From assembly GCF_030553055.1 (NCBI RefSeq), contig NZ_CP130713.1, positions 4,402,001 to 4,466,000 on the forward strand: a stretch of DNA of 64,000 bases, in the 5' to 3' direction. The translations under genes were made by a program, and so were the position numbers. This DNA is from Streptomyces sp. XD-27 (lineage in GTDB: Bacteria; Actinomycetota; Actinomycetes; Streptomycetales; Streptomycetaceae). The notes under the pieces are model-generated. The model did not search any database. It worked only from the letters and a program-made list of their open reading frames with translations, and was not told where the DNA came from. Shown here one piece after another: positions 26,295-35,953 of the stretch (its first letter is position 1; the number at the start of each line of letters is the position of its first letter).

Positions 26295-26955
26295 CGCAAC
26301 GCTGCACGACAGCCACCAGAACCCGGACGACTTCGCGGTCCAGATCTCCGACCAGATCGAGAGCTTCCTCGTCGCCGTCACGGAGGTGGCGAAGGGCGAC
26401 GAGCCGGACAGCGCCGTCCCCTTCCTGCTGCTGGAGGTCTCGCAGCTGCTGCTGGCGGGCGGCCGGCTGGGCGCGCACGAGGACATCGTTCCGGACGAGC
26501 GGTACGAGCCGGACATCGGCCCCGAGCCGGACGTCGACGAGCTGCGTGAGCGCTTCGCCGCCCTGCTGGACCCGGTCGACGTCTACTCGGAGGTCTTCGA
26601 CCCGTACGTACCGCGCAGCGCGCCCGTCGCCTGCCGGATCTCCGACGATCTCGCCGACATCATCACCGACCTGCGGCACGGCATGGCGCACTACCGCGAC
26701 GGCCGGATCAGCGAGGCGCTGTGGTGGTGGCAGTTCTCGTACCTGTCGAACTGGGGCCCGACCGCCTCGGCGGCCCTGCGCGCGCTGCAGTCCCTCGTCG
26801 CCCACGTCCGTCTCAACACCCCGCTCGACGAGCTGGACGGCCTGGACACGGACACGGGGGCGGACGGCGGCGACGAGGCGCTGGCGGAGGAGGCCGGAAG
26901 GGTCATGGTGGCCGAGATCGCCGGGCCGCTGGGGCTGCGTTCCGCCAAGAAATAG
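26287..26955 (+). CDS. DUF5063 domain protein
   Basis: A 222-residue acidic cytoplasmic protein, helical, with [21 protein letters not shown] and [20 protein letters not shown], which is typical of DUF5063. Function is unknown, but it follows recR in many Streptomyces, and the 8-nt overlap with recR indicates coupled translation. The Asp/Glu-rich segment from 180 to 200 is low complexity. Confidence 0.8.
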   Translation: MSDATLHDSHQNPDDFAVQISDQIESFLVAVTEVAKGDEPDSAVPFLLLEVSQLLLAGGRLGAHEDIVPDERYEPDIGPEPDVDELRERFAALLDPVDVYSEVFDPYVPRSAPVACRISDDLADIITDLRHGMAHYRDGRISEALWWWQFSYLSNWGPTASAALRALQSLVAHVRLNTPLDELDGLDTDTGADGGDEALAEEAGRVMVAEIAGPLGLRSAKK

Positions 26956-26993
26956 CGGTCTTCCGCCAGGGAACAGCGATCTTCCGCCGAGGA
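26952..26993. repeat. Two 21-bp units at the end of the DUF5063 gene
   Basis: ATAGCGGTCTTCCGCCAGGGA (26952-26972) shortened here as ATAGCGGTCTTCCGCC and ACAGCGATCTTCCGCC (26973) are tandem units differing at a few bases. The first contains the TAG stop. A third partial match follows. From there to lysC (27240) I see only the aspartokinase leader. Confidence 0.65.
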
Positions 26994-27239
26994 GGAGCGG
27001 CGTCGCGTCCGGTCGGCGCCCGAGTCCGCTCGCTGTGACCTGGCTTACGTTCCCGTGTGCTGCGCCGCGAAGCGGGCAGGGTGCTGGCTGAGCGGGTGGG
27101 GCGATGTACCGGATTCGTCCCGCTGATCACGCTGATCATGGGGTGAGCCAACCATCTCGCTATGTGATATGCGGACGGCGAATGACGCCTGCTCGATAGA
27201 CTGAGTCGACCGTTTTACTAACAGTTGCGAGGAGCGCAC

Positions 27240-28511
27240 GTGGGCCTTGTCGTGCAGAAGTACGGAGGTTCATCCGTTGCTGATGCCGAAGGCATCAAGC
27301 GCGTCGCCAAGCGGATCGTCGAAGCCAAGCAGAACGGCCACCAGGTGGTCGTCGTGGTTTCCGCGATGGGCGACACGACGGACGAGCTGATCGATCTCGC
27401 CGAGCAGGTATCGCCGATCCCTGCCGGGCGCGAGTTCGACATGCTGCTGACCGCCGGAGAGCGGATCTCCATGGCGCTGCTGGCGATGGCGATCAAGAAC
27501 CTCGGTCACGAGGCGCAGTCGTTCACCGGCAGCCAGGCGGGAGTCATCACCGACTCGGTCCACAACAAAGCGCGGATCATCGATGTCACGCCGGGCCGGA
27601 TCCGGACCGCCCTCGACGAGGGCAACATCGCGATCGTCGCCGGTTTCCAGGGTGTGTCCCAGGACAAGAAGGACATCACCACCCTGGGCCGCGGTGGCTC
27701 CGACACCACCGCCGTCGCCCTCGCCGCCGCCCTGGAGGCGGAGGTCTGCGAGATCTACACCGATGTGGACGGCGTGTTCACCGCCGACCCGCGGGTCGTG
27801 AAGAAGGCCCGCAAGATCGACTGGATCTCGTCCGAGGACATGCTGGAGCTGGCCAGCTCCGGTTCCAAGGTGCTGCTGCACCGCTGCGTCGAGTACGCAC
27901 GTCGTTACAACATCCCGATCCACGTCCGTTCGTCCTTCTCCGGACTGCGGGGCACCTGGGTCAGCAACGAGCCGCAAGGGGATCAGAAGGTGGAGCAGGC
28001 CATCATCTCCGGTGTCGCCCACGACACCTCCGAGGCGAAGATCACGGTCGTCGGTGTGCCGGACAAGCCGGGCGAGGCCGCGGCCATCTTCCGGGCGATC
28101 TCCGACGCGGAGATCAACATCGACATGGTGGTGCAGAACGTCTCGGCCGCCTCGACCGGGCTCACCGACATCTCCTTCACCCTGCCGAAGACCGACGGCC
28201 ACCGGGCGATGGAGGCGCTGACCAAGACGCAGCCGGACATCGGCTTCGACTCGCTGCGCTACGACGACCAGATCGCGAAGATCTCGCTGGTCGGTGCGGG
28301 CATGAAGACCAACCCGGGCGTGACCGCGGCCTTCTTCGAGGCGCTGGCGAACGCCGGGGTGAACATCGAGCTGATCTCGACCTCCGAGATCCGCATCTCG
28401 GTGGTCACCCGCGCCGACGACGTCAACGACGCCGTGTGCGCCGTGCACACCGCCTTCGGGCTGGACAGCGACAGCGACGAGGCGGTCGTCTACGGAGGGA
28501 CCGGACGATGA
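27240..28511 (+). CDS. lysC: Aspartate kinase, alpha subunit (full length)
   Basis: A 423-residue aspartokinase that makes aspartyl phosphate for lysine, threonine, methionine and diaminopimelate. Visible are [20 protein letters not shown] at the start, the kinase core [20 protein letters not shown], and two ACT domains at the C terminus ([20 protein letters not shown] and [19 protein letters not shown]). GTG 27240 has GAGGAG 6-7 nt upstream. Its stop overlaps the asd start (ATGA). An internal start would give the beta subunit. Confidence 0.95.
   Translation: MGLVVQKYGGSSVADAEGIKRVAKRIVEAKQNGHQVVVVVSAMGDTTDELIDLAEQVSPIPAGREFDMLLTAGERISMALLAMAIKNLGHEAQSFTGSQAGVITDSVHNKARIIDVTPGRIRTALDEGNIAIVAGFQGVSQDKKDITTLGRGGSDTTAVALAAALEAEVCEIYTDVDGVFTADPRVVKKARKIDWISSEDMLELASSGSKVLLHRCVEYARRYNIPIHVRSSFSGLRGTWVSNEPQGDQKVEQAIISGVAHDTSEAKITVVGVPDKPGEAAAIFRAISDAEINIDMVVQNVSAASTGLTDISFTLPKTDGHRAMEALTKTQPDIGFDSLRYDDQIAKISLVGAGMKTNPGVTAAFFEALANAGVNIELISTSEIRISVVTRADDVNDAVCAVHTAFGLDSDSDEAVVYGGTGR
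27990..28511 (+). CDS. Aspartate kinase beta subunit, internal in-frame start
   Basis: Inside lysC, GTG 27990 is preceded by AAGGGGA at a spacing of 7 nt and would give a 173-residue protein that starts just before the ACT domains ([17 protein letters not shown]). In Corynebacterium and other actinobacteria lysC is known to encode such a regulatory beta subunit, forming an alpha2-beta2 enzyme. The strong internal ribosome binding site here supports the same design. Expression is inferred. Confidence 0.6.
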   Translation: MEQAIISGVAHDTSEAKITVVGVPDKPGEAAAIFRAISDAEINIDMVVQNVSAASTGLTDISFTLPKTDGHRAMEALTKTQPDIGFDSLRYDDQIAKISLVGAGMKTNPGVTAAFFEALANAGVNIELISTSEIRISVVTRADDVNDAVCAVHTAFGLDSDSDEAVVYGGTGR

Positions 28512-29581
28512 ACGCCGCTGCCGACCGCGCCGACAGGCCGACGCTCGCTGTCGTCGGCGCGACCGGTGCGGTCGGCACCGTCATGCTCGGCATCCTGTCG
28601 GAGCATGCGGACATCTGGGGTGAGATCCGGCTGATCGCCTCGGCCCGCTCGGCGGGTCGGAAGCTGACGGTACGGGGCGAACAGGTCGAGGTCGTCGCGC
28701 TGAGCGAGGAGGCGTTCGACGGCGTCGACATCGCGATGTTCGACGTTCCCGACGAGGTCTCGGCGCAGTGGGCGCCGATCGCGGCGGCCAAGGGCGCGGT
28801 CGTGGTCGACAACTCCGGGGCCTTCCGGATGGATCCGGACGTACCCCTGGTGGTGCCGGAGGTGAACGCGCACGCGGCCCGCGTGCGCCCGCGCGGCATC
28901 ATCGCCAACCCCAACTGCACGACCCTGTCGATGATCGTCGCGGTGGGCGCCCTGCACGCCGAGTTCGGGCTGACCGAGCTGATCGTCTCCTCGTACCAGG
29001 CGGTCTCCGGCGCGGGCAAGGAAGGCATCGACACCCTGCGCGAGCAGCTCGCGAAGGTGGCCGGTACGGAACTGGGCACGCAGCCCGGCGACGTACGGCG
29101 GGCGGTCGGCGACACCGGGCCGTTCCCGGGGCCGATGGCACTGAACGTCGTACCGTTCGCGGGCTCGCTCAAGGAGGACGGCTGGTCCTCGGAGGAGCTC
29201 AAGGTCCGCAACGAGTCGCGGAAGATCCTGGGGCTGCCGCAGCTGCGGGTCAGCGCGACCTGCGTCCGGGTGCCGGTGATCACGGCGCATTCGCTGGCCG
29301 TCCACGCGCGGTTCGAGAACGAGGTCACGGTCGCGGCCGCGCACGAGATCCTGGCGGCGGCGCCGGGCGTGGTCCTGTGCGACAACCCGGCGGACGGCGA
29401 GTTCCCCACCCCGGCCGACGTCGTGGGCACCGACCCGACGTGGGTCGGGCGGGTACGGCGCTCGCTTGACGATCCGTGCGCGCTGGAGCTGTTCGTCTGC
29501 GGCGACAACCTGCGCAAGGGCGCGGCGCTCAACACCGCGCAGATCGCGGAGGTCGTGGCGGCGGAACTGGCCGCGTCGTAG
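28508..29581 (+). CDS. asd: Aspartate-semialdehyde dehydrogenase
   Basis: A 357-residue NADPH enzyme that reduces aspartyl phosphate. It has the Rossmann motif [17 protein letters not shown], the catalytic cysteine in [33 protein letters not shown] and the substrate-binding region [16 protein letters not shown]. It is coupled to lysC by a 4-nt overlap and followed by a terminator about 170 nt downstream. Length is normal. Confidence 0.95.
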   Translation: MNAAADRADRPTLAVVGATGAVGTVMLGILSEHADIWGEIRLIASARSAGRKLTVRGEQVEVVALSEEAFDGVDIAMFDVPDEVSAQWAPIAAAKGAVVVDNSGAFRMDPDVPLVVPEVNAHAARVRPRGIIANPNCTTLSMIVAVGALHAEFGLTELIVSSYQAVSGAGKEGIDTLREQLAKVAGTELGTQPGDVRRAVGDTGPFPGPMALNVVPFAGSLKEDGWSSEELKVRNESRKILGLPQLRVSATCVRVPVITAHSLAVHARFENEVTVAAAHEILAAAPGVVLCDNPADGEFPTPADVVGTDPTWVGRVRRSLDDPCALELFVCGDNLRKGAALNTAQIAEVVAAELAAS

Positions 29582-29632
29582 CGTCCGTATGGCGTCGGTG
29601 GTCCGGCATCCAGCGCGCCCGTGCTCTCGGGC

Positions 29633-29677
29633 TCCCTGTTCGCCATCCGGCACGTTCCCTGTTCGCCACCCGGCACG
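29633..29677. repeat. Two 23-bp tandem units after asd
   Basis: TCCCTGTTCGCCATCCGGCA (29633) is repeated from 29656 with one change, starting 51 bp after the asd stop. No other feature except the terminator below was seen in the 504 bp between asd and the sigma factor gene. Confidence 0.65.
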
Positions 29678-29747
29678 CTGTGAAGATTCTGTGACCAATA
29701 CGATGACCCATGTCACTTGAACTAGGTCGATGATCTGTTCGATCATG

Positions 29748-29788
29748 CGCTCCCCGTCCCACTGCAACCGAGCAGTGGGCGGGGAGCG
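29748..29788 (+). terminator. Terminator of the lysC-asd operon
   Basis: CGCTCCCCG-T-CCCACTGC pairs with GCAGTGGG-CGGGGAGCG around an AACCGA loop, one bulged T, then TCTCTGT. Confidence 0.8.
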
Positions 29789-30085
29789 TCTCTGTCGCCG
29801 CCCCTCCGTAGGGCTGTGAGAACGGTGCATAAGGGAAGGGTTGGTGCGCATGGGGGCATGTGACGCGTCGTCGAAAGCGGTGCCTCGCGCGTACAACCCT
29901 GGCAGGGGGAAGCGTGTCCAACAGGCGTGGCAGAGGTATTCGGCATCGCAACGGTCCCACGGCACGGCCGCGCGGCACTGCAGCCTTCGCGTCCCCGCAC
30001 GTCGGGCGGTATGCCGGTGATCGCGCCGTGGTCCACCGCCCGCCCTGCGCAGCTTCCGTCCCAACGCGGGGAAACTGACGACGCG

Positions 30086-30586
30086 ATGGCAGTGGGCACC
30101 ACAGTCGACCACCTCACCGAGACCTACCGCGCCCACTACCGGTCGCTGCTCGGTCTCGCGGCGCTGCTCCTCGACGACACCGCGTCCTGCGAGGACGTCG
30201 TACAGGAGGCGTTCATCCGCGTGCACTCCGCACGCAGGCGGGTCCGCGACCCGGAGAAGACGCTCGCCTATCTGCGGCAGACCGTCGTCAACCTGTCCCG
30301 CTCCGCGCTCCGCCGCCGCATCCTCGGGCTCAAGCTGCTGTCCAAGCCGATGCCGGACATGGCGAGCGCGGAGGAAGGCGCCTACGACCAGCTCGAGCGC
30401 GACCAACTGATCAAGGCGATGAAGGGACTGCAGCGCCGCCAGCGCGAGGTCCTTGTGCTGCGCTACTTCGCCGACATGACCGAGGCCCAGGTCGCCGAGA
30501 CCCTCGGGATATCGCTCGGCTCGGTGAAGGCGTACGGCTCGCGCGGCATCGCGGCGCTTCGCGTCGCCATGGAGGCTCCGGCATGA
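30086..30586 (+). CDS. SigE70-type ECF-like RNA polymerase sigma factor
   Basis: A 166-residue sigma factor with region 2 (LLGLAALLLDDTASCEDVVQ, EAFIRVHSARRRVRDP, AYLRQTVVNLSRSALRRR) and region 4 (LQRRQREVLVLRYFADMTEA, VAETLGISLGSVKAYGSRG). ATG 30086 is chosen because region 2 begins soon after; ATG 30011 is possible and would add 25 residues. Its stop overlaps the next gene (ATGA), which encodes a membrane protein that may regulate it. Confidence 0.85.
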   Translation: MAVGTTVDHLTETYRAHYRSLLGLAALLLDDTASCEDVVQEAFIRVHSARRRVRDPEKTLAYLRQTVVNLSRSALRRRILGLKLLSKPMPDMASAEEGAYDQLERDQLIKAMKGLQRRQREVLVLRYFADMTEAQVAETLGISLGSVKAYGSRGIAALRVAMEAPA

Positions 30587-31803
30587 ACCACAAGAACCAC
30601 CGGCCGGGCGCGGAAGATCCCGACCGGCGTCATGACCACGACCACGCCCCGCCGGAGACGGCCGGGCCCGGCACCCCGCCGGAGACGGCCGGGGCCGCGG
30701 AACCGGACGACGCCGGTGTACCGGACGACGTCGGTGTACCGGAGACGGCCGCGACCGATGCGGGGGCGGGCGTACCCGACGAGCCGGACGAGCTCGACGA
30801 GCTGGCACTGAGGCGGCTGCTGCGGGGGGCGGTCGACGACATCGACCCCTCACCCGACGCGCTGGACCACCTGCGCCGCGCCGTCCCCGCCCGCCGTACC
30901 CGCCGCCGCCAGGCTCTGGTCGGCGCCGCCGCGGCCGTGGTGTTCGGCGGTGCCGCCATGCCCGCCCTGGTGCACGTGGCCACCACCGGTAACGCCTCCG
31001 ACGACCGGCCCGCCAACGCGGCCAGCAGCGAGCGCACCCCGGGTGTGCAGGGCGGAGCACACGGCGAGGGCAGCGACGGCAAGGAGACCGGCAAGCCCTC
31101 CCGCCCGGAGGACAGGGAGAAGGGCGACAAGGGCCGACACGACAAGGACAAGGCCGACAAGGACGAGGACCCGAAGGACGACTCCAGCGGTCCCGGCCCC
31201 AACCCTTCCGGCACGCTCAGCGCCACCTCGCCCGTGTGCACCCGGGCGCAGCTCGGCGACGGCGGCGCGTCAGCCGGTGCGGCCGACGCCAACGGCCATG
31301 TCTACGGCTCCTTCCGTGTCGTGAACGTCTCCTCGGCCGCCTGCACCGTCGACGGCGCGGGCGCGGTCAGCCCCGTCGCCCAGGGCAGCGCCGACGGTAC
31401 GCGGATCGCGGTCGTCGACCACACGGCGGGCGACGCGGCCGCGCAGCTGCCGGACCCCTCCACCACGACGAACCAGCTCATCCTCCAGCCCGGCCAGGCC
31501 TACGAGGTCAAGTTCGCCTGGATCCCGGCGGCGGGCGGCGGAACCACGGGCTGCTCCAGCGCCGGCGCCTCGCCCACCCCCGATCCCACCCCGGACGGCG
31601 GCACGGGCGCCCCGCCCCAGGAGGAGCCCGCCACCGGCGGCGAGACCGACACCACCGGCGGTACCGGCGACGGCGGGGGCCAGCCGGACGCCAGCGTGCT
31701 GCTGAACTACACGCCGGCCATCGGCGCCCCGGCGACCGCGAGCACGGTCCTCTCCAGCGCCTGCGCCGGAACCGTCTACCGCACGGGACTGCTGGCGGGC
31801 TGA
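30583..31803 (+). CDS. Membrane-anchored protein coupled to the sigma factor (possible anti-sigma-like partner)
   Basis: A 406-residue protein with an acidic, Pro-rich cytoplasmic N-terminal part (residues 1-100, including DELDELALRRLLRGAVDDID), one membrane segment (ALVGAAAAVVFGGAAMPALV, about 112-131), a charged Lys/Asp linker, and an extracytoplasmic beta-rich domain (CTRAQLGDGG..RVVNVSSAACTVDGAG) that resembles DUF4232. No HxxxCxxC anti-sigma zinc motif is present. The layout, with a small cytoplasmic helix, a membrane anchor and an outer sensor coupled to a sigma gene, is typical for anti-sigma factors, but this is inference. Confidence 0.65.
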   Translation: MNHKNHRPGAEDPDRRHDHDHAPPETAGPGTPPETAGAAEPDDAGVPDDVGVPETAATDAGAGVPDEPDELDELALRRLLRGAVDDIDPSPDALDHLRRAVPARRTRRRQALVGAAAAVVFGGAAMPALVHVATTGNASDDRPANAASSERTPGVQGGAHGEGSDGKETGKPSRPEDREKGDKGRHDKDKADKDEDPKDDSSGPGPNPSGTLSATSPVCTRAQLGDGGASAGAADANGHVYGSFRVVNVSSAACTVDGAGAVSPVAQGSADGTRIAVVDHTAGDAAAQLPDPSTTTNQLILQPGQAYEVKFAWIPAAGGGTTGCSSAGASPTPDPTPDGGTGAPPQEEPATGGETDTTGGTGDGGGQPDASVLLNYTPAIGAPATASTVLSSACAGTVYRTGLLAG

Positions 31804-31898
31804 CCCTTCACCGGCGCGCCGCCCTGGCCGCGCTGCGCGGACCGGCTGCTGCCGGGGGTCCGTACGGCGCCGCCAGGGGCGGCCCGTACCGTGGTGGT

Positions 31899-32741
31899 GT
31901 GTATCGGTTTCTGCTGACGCCCCGCTGGTGGGCGATCAACGTGTTCGCCGTGCTGGCCATCCCGGTGTGCCTCGTCATGGGCAGCTGGCAGCTCAGCCGC
32001 TTCGAGGCGCGCGTCGACTCGCACCAGGAGCAGCAGGACCACGCCGCCGACGTGGAGAAGGTCCCGGCCGCGCCGCTGCGCGACCTGCTGCCGGTCAGCA
32101 AGGACACCTCCGGCCGGCAGGCGACCGTCACCGGCCGGTACGACCCGGAGCGCCAGTTCCTCGTCCCCGACCGCCGCCTCGACGACCGCAACGGCTTCTA
32201 CGTGCTCACCCTGCTGCGCACGGACGGCGGTGGCGGCACAGCGGTGCCCGTGGTCCGGGGCTGGCTGCCCGGCGACGCCGACGACAAGGCCCGCCGTGCC
32301 GAGGTGCCCGCACCGCCATCGGGTCAGGTGACGGTGACCGGTCCCCTGCAGTCGTCCGAGAACCAGGGCACCGACGGCGTGCACGCGGGCGGCGGCCTGC
32401 CGCGCGGCCAGCTGGGCATGATCAGCGCGGCCTCGCTGGTCAATCTGGTGCCGTACGACGTGTACGACGCCTGGATCACCTCCTCCTCGGCGCCCGGGGC
32501 CCTCCGCCCGGTGCCCCCGGCTGTGGCCGAAGGCACCGGACTGGACCTCAAGGCGTTCCAGAATCTCGGTTACACCGGTGAGTGGTTCGTCTTCGCGGGC
32601 TTTGTCGTCTTCATGTGGTTCCGACTCTTCCGCCGGGAGGCGGAGGCGGCCCGGGACATCGAGCTCGGCATCACGCCCGAGGACCCGGCGCCGGGGGCAG
32701 ATGACGCTGGGCGAACTCGATCTCCAGCCGGAGCTGCTTGA
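31899..32741 (+). CDS. SURF1 family cytochrome oxidase assembly protein
   Basis: A 280-residue protein with N- and C-terminal membrane helices (MYRFLLTPRWWAINVFAVLA, then FVFAGFVVFMWFRLFRRE) and a middle extracytoplasmic domain with ATVTGRYDPERQFLVPDR and VPVVRGWLPGD, as in SURF1 proteins that assist heme insertion into terminal oxidases. GTG 31899 starts directly at the conserved MYRFLL segment and has no clear ribosome binding site. The last 71 nt overlap the convergent S9 peptidase gene. Confidence 0.85.
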   Translation: MYRFLLTPRWWAINVFAVLAIPVCLVMGSWQLSRFEARVDSHQEQQDHAADVEKVPAAPLRDLLPVSKDTSGRQATVTGRYDPERQFLVPDRRLDDRNGFYVLTLLRTDGGGGTAVPVVRGWLPGDADDKARRAEVPAPPSGQVTVTGPLQSSENQGTDGVHAGGGLPRGQLGMISAASLVNLVPYDVYDAWITSSSAPGALRPVPPAVAEGTGLDLKAFQNLGYTGEWFVFAGFVVFMWFRLFRREAEAARDIELGITPEDPAPGADDAGRTRSPAGAA

Positions 32742-34521
32742 TCCGCTCCTCGACGACGAGCGAGCCGTGCCCGGCGTCGTAGCGGTACACCTCATGGACG
32801 GCGCCGCGCCGCTCCAGGCGCTCCACGTAGTTCTCGACCTGGCGTATCGGGCAGCGGGGGTCGTTGACCCCGGCCGAGATGTAGACCGGCGCCCGCACCT
32901 GGTCCACGTAGGTCAGCGGAGACGACGCCTCGAACCGCTCCGGCACCTCCTCCGGGGTCCCGCCGAGCAGCGTGCGGTCCATCGCCTTGAGCGCCTCCAT
33001 CTCGTCGTGGTACGCCGTGACGTAGTCCGCGACCGGCACCGCCGCCAGGCCCACCGCCCACGCGTCGGGCTGCGTGCCGAGGCCGAGCAGGGTCAGATAG
33101 CCGCCCCATGACCCGCCGGCGAGCACCAGTCGCGCCGGGTCGGCCAGCCCTGACTCCACGGCCCACTCCCGGACGGCCGCGATGTCCTCCAGCTCGATCA
33201 GCCCGACCCGGTGCTTGAGCGCGTCCGTCCACGCCCGGCCGTATCCCGTGGAGCCGCGGTAGTTCACCCGTACCACCGCGAACCCGTGGTCCACCCAGGC
33301 CGCCGGTCCCGCCGCGAACGCGTCGCTGTCGTGCCAGGTGGGTCCGCCGTGGATGTCGAAGACCGTGGGGAACGGCCCCTCGCCCTCCGGCTTCTGCACC
33401 AGCGCGTGCACCGCGCCGCCCGGCCCCTCGACCCATATGTCCGCCACGGGAACGGAAACCGGCGCCGTGAAGCCCGGAGGGTCGAGCACGGTCCGCCCGC
33501 TGGTCGACCGCACCTGCGGCGGCTCGGCGGCGGACGACCACAGGAACTCGATCGCGCCGTCCGGCCGGGCCGTCGCCCCCGATATCGTCCCGGTCGGGGT
33601 CTCGATCCGGATCAGCTCGCCCGACGCCAGTTCGTACCGCCACAGTTCGCTGCGCGCCTGGTAGCCGTGCTCCACCAGCAGTGCGGTCCCGTCCGGATAC
33701 CACTCGGCGCCCACGTCCCCCGGCAGGTCGATCGCCAGCGCCGTCTCCTCGCCCGTCAGCGGGTTCCACACCATCGGCTCCCAGCGGCCGCGCCGCTGGT
33801 GGCCGACCAGCAGCCGCGCGTCCCCGGAGACCGGCGCGAAGCCCATCACCGAAAGACCCAGCTCCTCCGTTCCCTGCTCGGTGTCGTCCAGCTCCGCGAC
33901 CGGGGAGCCGTCGAGGCGGACGACCCGGATCGCCGAGTGCATCGCGTCCCCGTGCTCGGTGTGCTCGATCGCTATCAGGGTGCCGTCGTGCGACAGGTCG
34001 CCGACCCCGGCGGACTCCCGGTGCCGGTAGATCTCGCGCGGCTCGCCACCGGCCGGCACGACATGGATCGTCGATCCCTCCTCGTCCGTGGACCGCCCGA
34101 CGACCGCCGTCCCGTCCCGCCCGAGCGCCAGCCCGGCCGGGTACGAGGCCGCCAGGCCAGGCACGGCCGCCTCGTCCACTCCCGCGCGGCCGCCGTCATC
34201 GCCACCGTCCGCGCCGTCCCCGGCCGCCGCGGTGAACGGCTGCCGCATCCACACCCCGAACTCGTCCCCGTCGGTGTCCGAGAACCACCAGATCCACTCT
34301 CCGTCCGGCGTCAGCACGCCGCCCGTCGTGCCGTTCGGCCGGTCCGTCACCTGCCGCTGCGCGCCCGTCGCCCGGTCCCACGCGTACAACTCGAACGTGC
34401 CCGTCGCGTTCGAGACGAACAGCGCGTGGTCCGGGGCGTCCTCCGCCCAGTCCGGCAGCCCCACACGCGGCGCCCTGAAGCGCTTCTCCCAGTCCGGCAT
34501 GGACTCTGTGCTCTCAGCCAT
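32671..34521 (-). CDS. S9 family (prolyl oligopeptidase-like) serine peptidase
   Basis: A 616-residue cytoplasmic peptidase. The first 350 residues form a beta-propeller-like region (repeated WSD/YPDGT strands). The C-terminal alpha/beta-hydrolase carries PTVFDIHGGPTWHDSDAF, the nucleophile in GGSWGGYLTLLG, Asp in GVNDPRCPIRQ and His in DAGHGSLVV. It cleaves short peptides, or acylaminoacyl peptides. ATG 34521 was chosen because WEKRFRAP follows and longer extensions lack homology. It is convergent with SURF1 (71-nt overlap). Confidence 0.88.
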   Translation of the reverse strand: MAESTESMPDWEKRFRAPRVGLPDWAEDAPDHALFVSNATGTFELYAWDRATGAQRQVTDRPNGTTGGVLTPDGEWIWWFSDTDGDEFGVWMRQPFTAAAGDGADGGDDGGRAGVDEAAVPGLAASYPAGLALGRDGTAVVGRSTDEEGSTIHVVPAGGEPREIYRHRESAGVGDLSHDGTLIAIEHTEHGDAMHSAIRVVRLDGSPVAELDDTEQGTEELGLSVMGFAPVSGDARLLVGHQRRGRWEPMVWNPLTGEETALAIDLPGDVGAEWYPDGTALLVEHGYQARSELWRYELASGELIRIETPTGTISGATARPDGAIEFLWSSAAEPPQVRSTSGRTVLDPPGFTAPVSVPVADIWVEGPGGAVHALVQKPEGEGPFPTVFDIHGGPTWHDSDAFAAGPAAWVDHGFAVVRVNYRGSTGYGRAWTDALKHRVGLIELEDIAAVREWAVESGLADPARLVLAGGSWGGYLTLLGLGTQPDAWAVGLAAVPVADYVTAYHDEMEALKAMDRTLLGGTPEEVPERFEASSPLTYVDQVRAPVYISAGVNDPRCPIRQVENYVERLERRGAVHEVYRYDAGHGSLVVEERIKQLRLEIEFAQRHLPPAPGPRA

Positions 34522-34591
34522 GCCCCCATTCTGCGCCGACGCGCGCACAACTCGCTGGTGTCGGCCCGTACCTGTGGATAACCTCCCGCAC

Positions 34592-35422
34592 ATGCACAGA
34601 CCTTCGCCCCCCGACGACTGGCGCGACGCCAACCGCGCGATGTGGGACGAGCGCGTTCCGATACACGTCGCCAGCGATTTCTACGATCTCGACGCCTTCC
34701 GCCGGGGCGAGGACAGCCTCCGCGACTTCGAGCTCGCCGAGGTGGGCGACGTCAGCGGCCGCACCCTCCTCCACCTCCAGTGCCACTTCGGCCTCGACAC
34801 CCTCTCCTGGGCCCGGCACGGCGCCGCCCACGTCGTCGGCCTCGACTTCTCCGAACCGGCCGTGGAGACCGCCCGCGAACTGGCCGCCGAACTCGGCCTC
34901 GGCCCCGACCGCGCCTCCTTCGTCGCCGCCGACGTCTACGACGCCGCCGAGGCCGTGCCCGACCCCTCGTACGACATCGTCTACACGGGCGGGGGCGCGC
35001 TGTGCTGGCTCCCTGACATCGGCCGCTGGGCCGAGACCGCCGCCCACCTCGTGGCCCCCGGCGGCTTCCTCTACCTCGCCGAGTTCCATCCCGTCACCGA
35101 CGCCCTCGACTACGAGACCGGCTCCCGCGTGGCCCACGACTACTTCAGCCGCGAGCCGTGGATCGACGAGACCCCGGGGACGTACACGGACTTCGACGCG
35201 GCGACCGTCAACAACCGCAACGTCCAGTGGCAGCACCCGCTCGGCGACGTCGTCTCCGCGCTCGCCGCTGCCGGGCTGCGCATCGAGTTCCTCCACGAGC
35301 ACGACATGACGCTCTTCCAGCGCTTCGAGTCGCTGCGCCGGGGCGACGACGGCTACTTCCGGCTGCCCGCCGACCGTCCGCGTGTGCCGTTGATGTACTC
35401 CCTGAAGGCCACTCGCCCCTAG
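34592..35422 (+). CDS. SAM-dependent methyltransferase
   Basis: A 276-residue class I methyltransferase with TLLHLQCHFGLDTLSWARHG (motif I), VVGLDFSEPAVETARELAAE (the acidic residue binding SAM ribose) and DIVYTGGGALCWLPDIGRWA. The C-terminal part (TDALDYETGSRVAHDYF) resembles methyltransferases near S9 peptidases. ATG 34592 has no ribosome binding site; GGATAAC about 14 nt upstream resembles a -10 box, so the mRNA may be leaderless. Substrate unknown. Confidence 0.82.
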   Translation: MHRPSPPDDWRDANRAMWDERVPIHVASDFYDLDAFRRGEDSLRDFELAEVGDVSGRTLLHLQCHFGLDTLSWARHGAAHVVGLDFSEPAVETARELAAELGLGPDRASFVAADVYDAAEAVPDPSYDIVYTGGGALCWLPDIGRWAETAAHLVAPGGFLYLAEFHPVTDALDYETGSRVAHDYFSREPWIDETPGTYTDFDAATVNNRNVQWQHPLGDVVSALAAAGLRIEFLHEHDMTLFQRFESLRRGDDGYFRLPADRPRVPLMYSLKATRP

Positions 35423-35508
35423 CCAGGCGGGCCTCCGGCACGGGATGTGTCAGTGGGGCAGGGCACACTCGGTGCGGAGTCGAGGCGCACACACCGAGCG
35501 GAGGATCG

Positions 35509-35883
35509 ATGGGCGACATACGCAGGACCGTCGAGACGTATTGGGCGACGGCCCAGGCACGGGACTGGCACGCTTTCGCGGCCACGCTCGCCGCCGATGT
35601 CCGCTACGAGCTGCCGCAGACGCGCGAGCGGGTCACCGGCCGGGAGAACGTCGTCCGCTTCAACGCCGAGTACCCGGGGGAGTGGAGCCTGGAGGTCGAG
35701 CGGATCGTCGCCGACGGCGACCAGGCGGTGTCCTGGATCCGCTTCACCATCGGTGAGGAGGAGACCCAGGGCATAGGTTTCTTCACGGCGGCGCCCGACG
35801 GGCGCATCCAGACGATCACGGACTTCTGGCCGGAGCCGTACGAGCCTCCGGCCGGCCGTGAGCACCTGGCCGAGCGCTGGTGA
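35509..35883 (+). CDS. SnoaL-like (NTF2 fold) protein
   Basis: A 124-residue cone-shaped NTF2-fold protein: TVETYWATAQARDWHAFAAT, LAADVRYELPQTRERVTGRE and GEEETQGIGFFTAAPDGRI. Members act as cyclases, isomerases or polyketide-modifying proteins, or have no known role. ATG 35509 has GGAGG 5-6 nt upstream. It is convergent with the P450 gene. Confidence 0.82.
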   Translation: MGDIRRTVETYWATAQARDWHAFAATLAADVRYELPQTRERVTGRENVVRFNAEYPGEWSLEVERIVADGDQAVSWIRFTIGEEETQGIGFFTAAPDGRIQTITDFWPEPYEPPAGREHLAERW

Positions 35884-35904
35884 CCGGCCCCAGCGGCGCC
35901 AATT

Positions 35905-35940
35905 TCCGCCGCTGTCTCCGCCGCTGTCTCCGCCGCTGTC
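35905..35940. repeat. Three tandem 12-bp units between the SnoaL-like and P450 genes
   Basis: TCCGCCGCTGTC occurs three times without interruption (35905, 35917, 35929), 22 bp after the SnoaL-like stop and 14 bp before the P450 stop. Confidence 0.75.
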
Positions 35941-35953
35941 TGCGCCGCGGCGG

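Noticed and set aside
32671..32741. A further frameshift at the SURF1/S9 peptidase 3' overlap (G5 run)
   Set aside because: One added G would give SURF1 an early stop, but would also spoil the natural end of the S9 peptidase; a simple 71-nt convergent overlap explains both frames.
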